A DNA stretch of 15,252 bases. Source: Candidatus Auribacterota bacterium. GTDB taxonomy: Bacteria; Auribacterota; UBA6266. Made by a program: the position numbers and the translations under genes. The notes under the pieces were generated by a model. That model was not told the origin of the DNA and made no database searches. It saw nothing but the letters and a program-made list of their open reading frames with translations. This document shows positions 15,188-15,252 of this stretch, piece by piece (positions within the stretch are counted from its first letter, which is position 1; each line of letters begins with the position of its first letter). Location of the stretch: the NCBI GenBank assembly GCA_016933315.1, contig JAFGBE010000071.1, positions 1 through 15,252 on the forward strand, read 5' to 3'.

Positions 15188-15252
15188 CAATTGTTTTTCC
15201 AACAAATCCGAACTTTCTTGAGAAAAGTAGCCAGAATAACACAAAATACAGC
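15184..15252 (+). CDS. Possible start of a further gene, cut by window edge
   Basis: An ATG at 15184 overlaps the mnmE stop by four bases (ATGA) and reads open for 23 codons to the window end (MTIVFPTNPNFLEKSSQNNT...). The tight overlap is typical of coupled genes, but the ribosome site is weak and the peptide is not recognised. It does not resemble the start of MnmG or RsmG, which often follow here. It may be a chance frame. Confidence 0.3.
   Translation, partial: MTIVFPTNPNFLEKSSQNNTKYS

Overview
The window is a chromosomal replication-origin neighbourhood. It has two gene blocks pointing away from a roughly 650-base gene-free region at about 10972-11618. Leftward (minus strand) run dnaA, dnaN, recF, a DUF721/dciA-type gene, gyrB, gyrA, an archease gene and rtcB, the last cut by the window edge. 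Rightward (plus strand) run rpmH, rnpA, yidC and mnmE, with the possible first codons of one more gene at the right edge. This is a conserved bacterial order. The base composition of the plus strand also changes from pyrimidine-rich to purine-rich across the region, as expected where two replichores diverge.

The origin looks bipartite. DnaA boxes lie upstream of dnaA (11008, 11182, 11290) and in the gap between dnaA and dnaN, where there is a tight cluster at 9552-9606 and another box just before dnaN at 9423. Between these downstream boxes is a very AT-rich stretch that is a candidate unwinding element. A strong minus-strand promoter (TTGACA, 17 bases, CATAAT) precedes dnaA. A perfect consensus promoter (TTGACA, 17 bases, TATAAT) precedes rpmH.

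The genes form a replication, topology and RNA module. DnaA opens the origin, the DciA-like protein probably handles the replicative helicase, DnaN is the sliding clamp, RecF acts in gap repair, and GyrA/GyrB make gyrase. RtcB and archease form an RNA-ligation pair attached to the end of the gyrase block. On the other side, L34, the RNase P protein, the YidC insertase and the tRNA-modifying GTPase MnmE form the usual rpmH cluster, without yidD or jag.

The organism appears to be a Gram-negative-type bacterium: YidC has a large periplasmic domain, and GyrB has the long insert in its C-terminal half. It uses DciA rather than DnaC or DnaI in this cluster. A PVC-related or other candidate-phylum lineage such as Omnitrophota is possible, but this is a low-confidence guess. 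No mobile element, CRISPR array, tRNA or rRNA was seen. I found no clearly new multi-gene system. The most unusual items are the repeated charged tail of GyrA, the two-sided origin, and the RtcB/archease pair attached to the gyrase genes.
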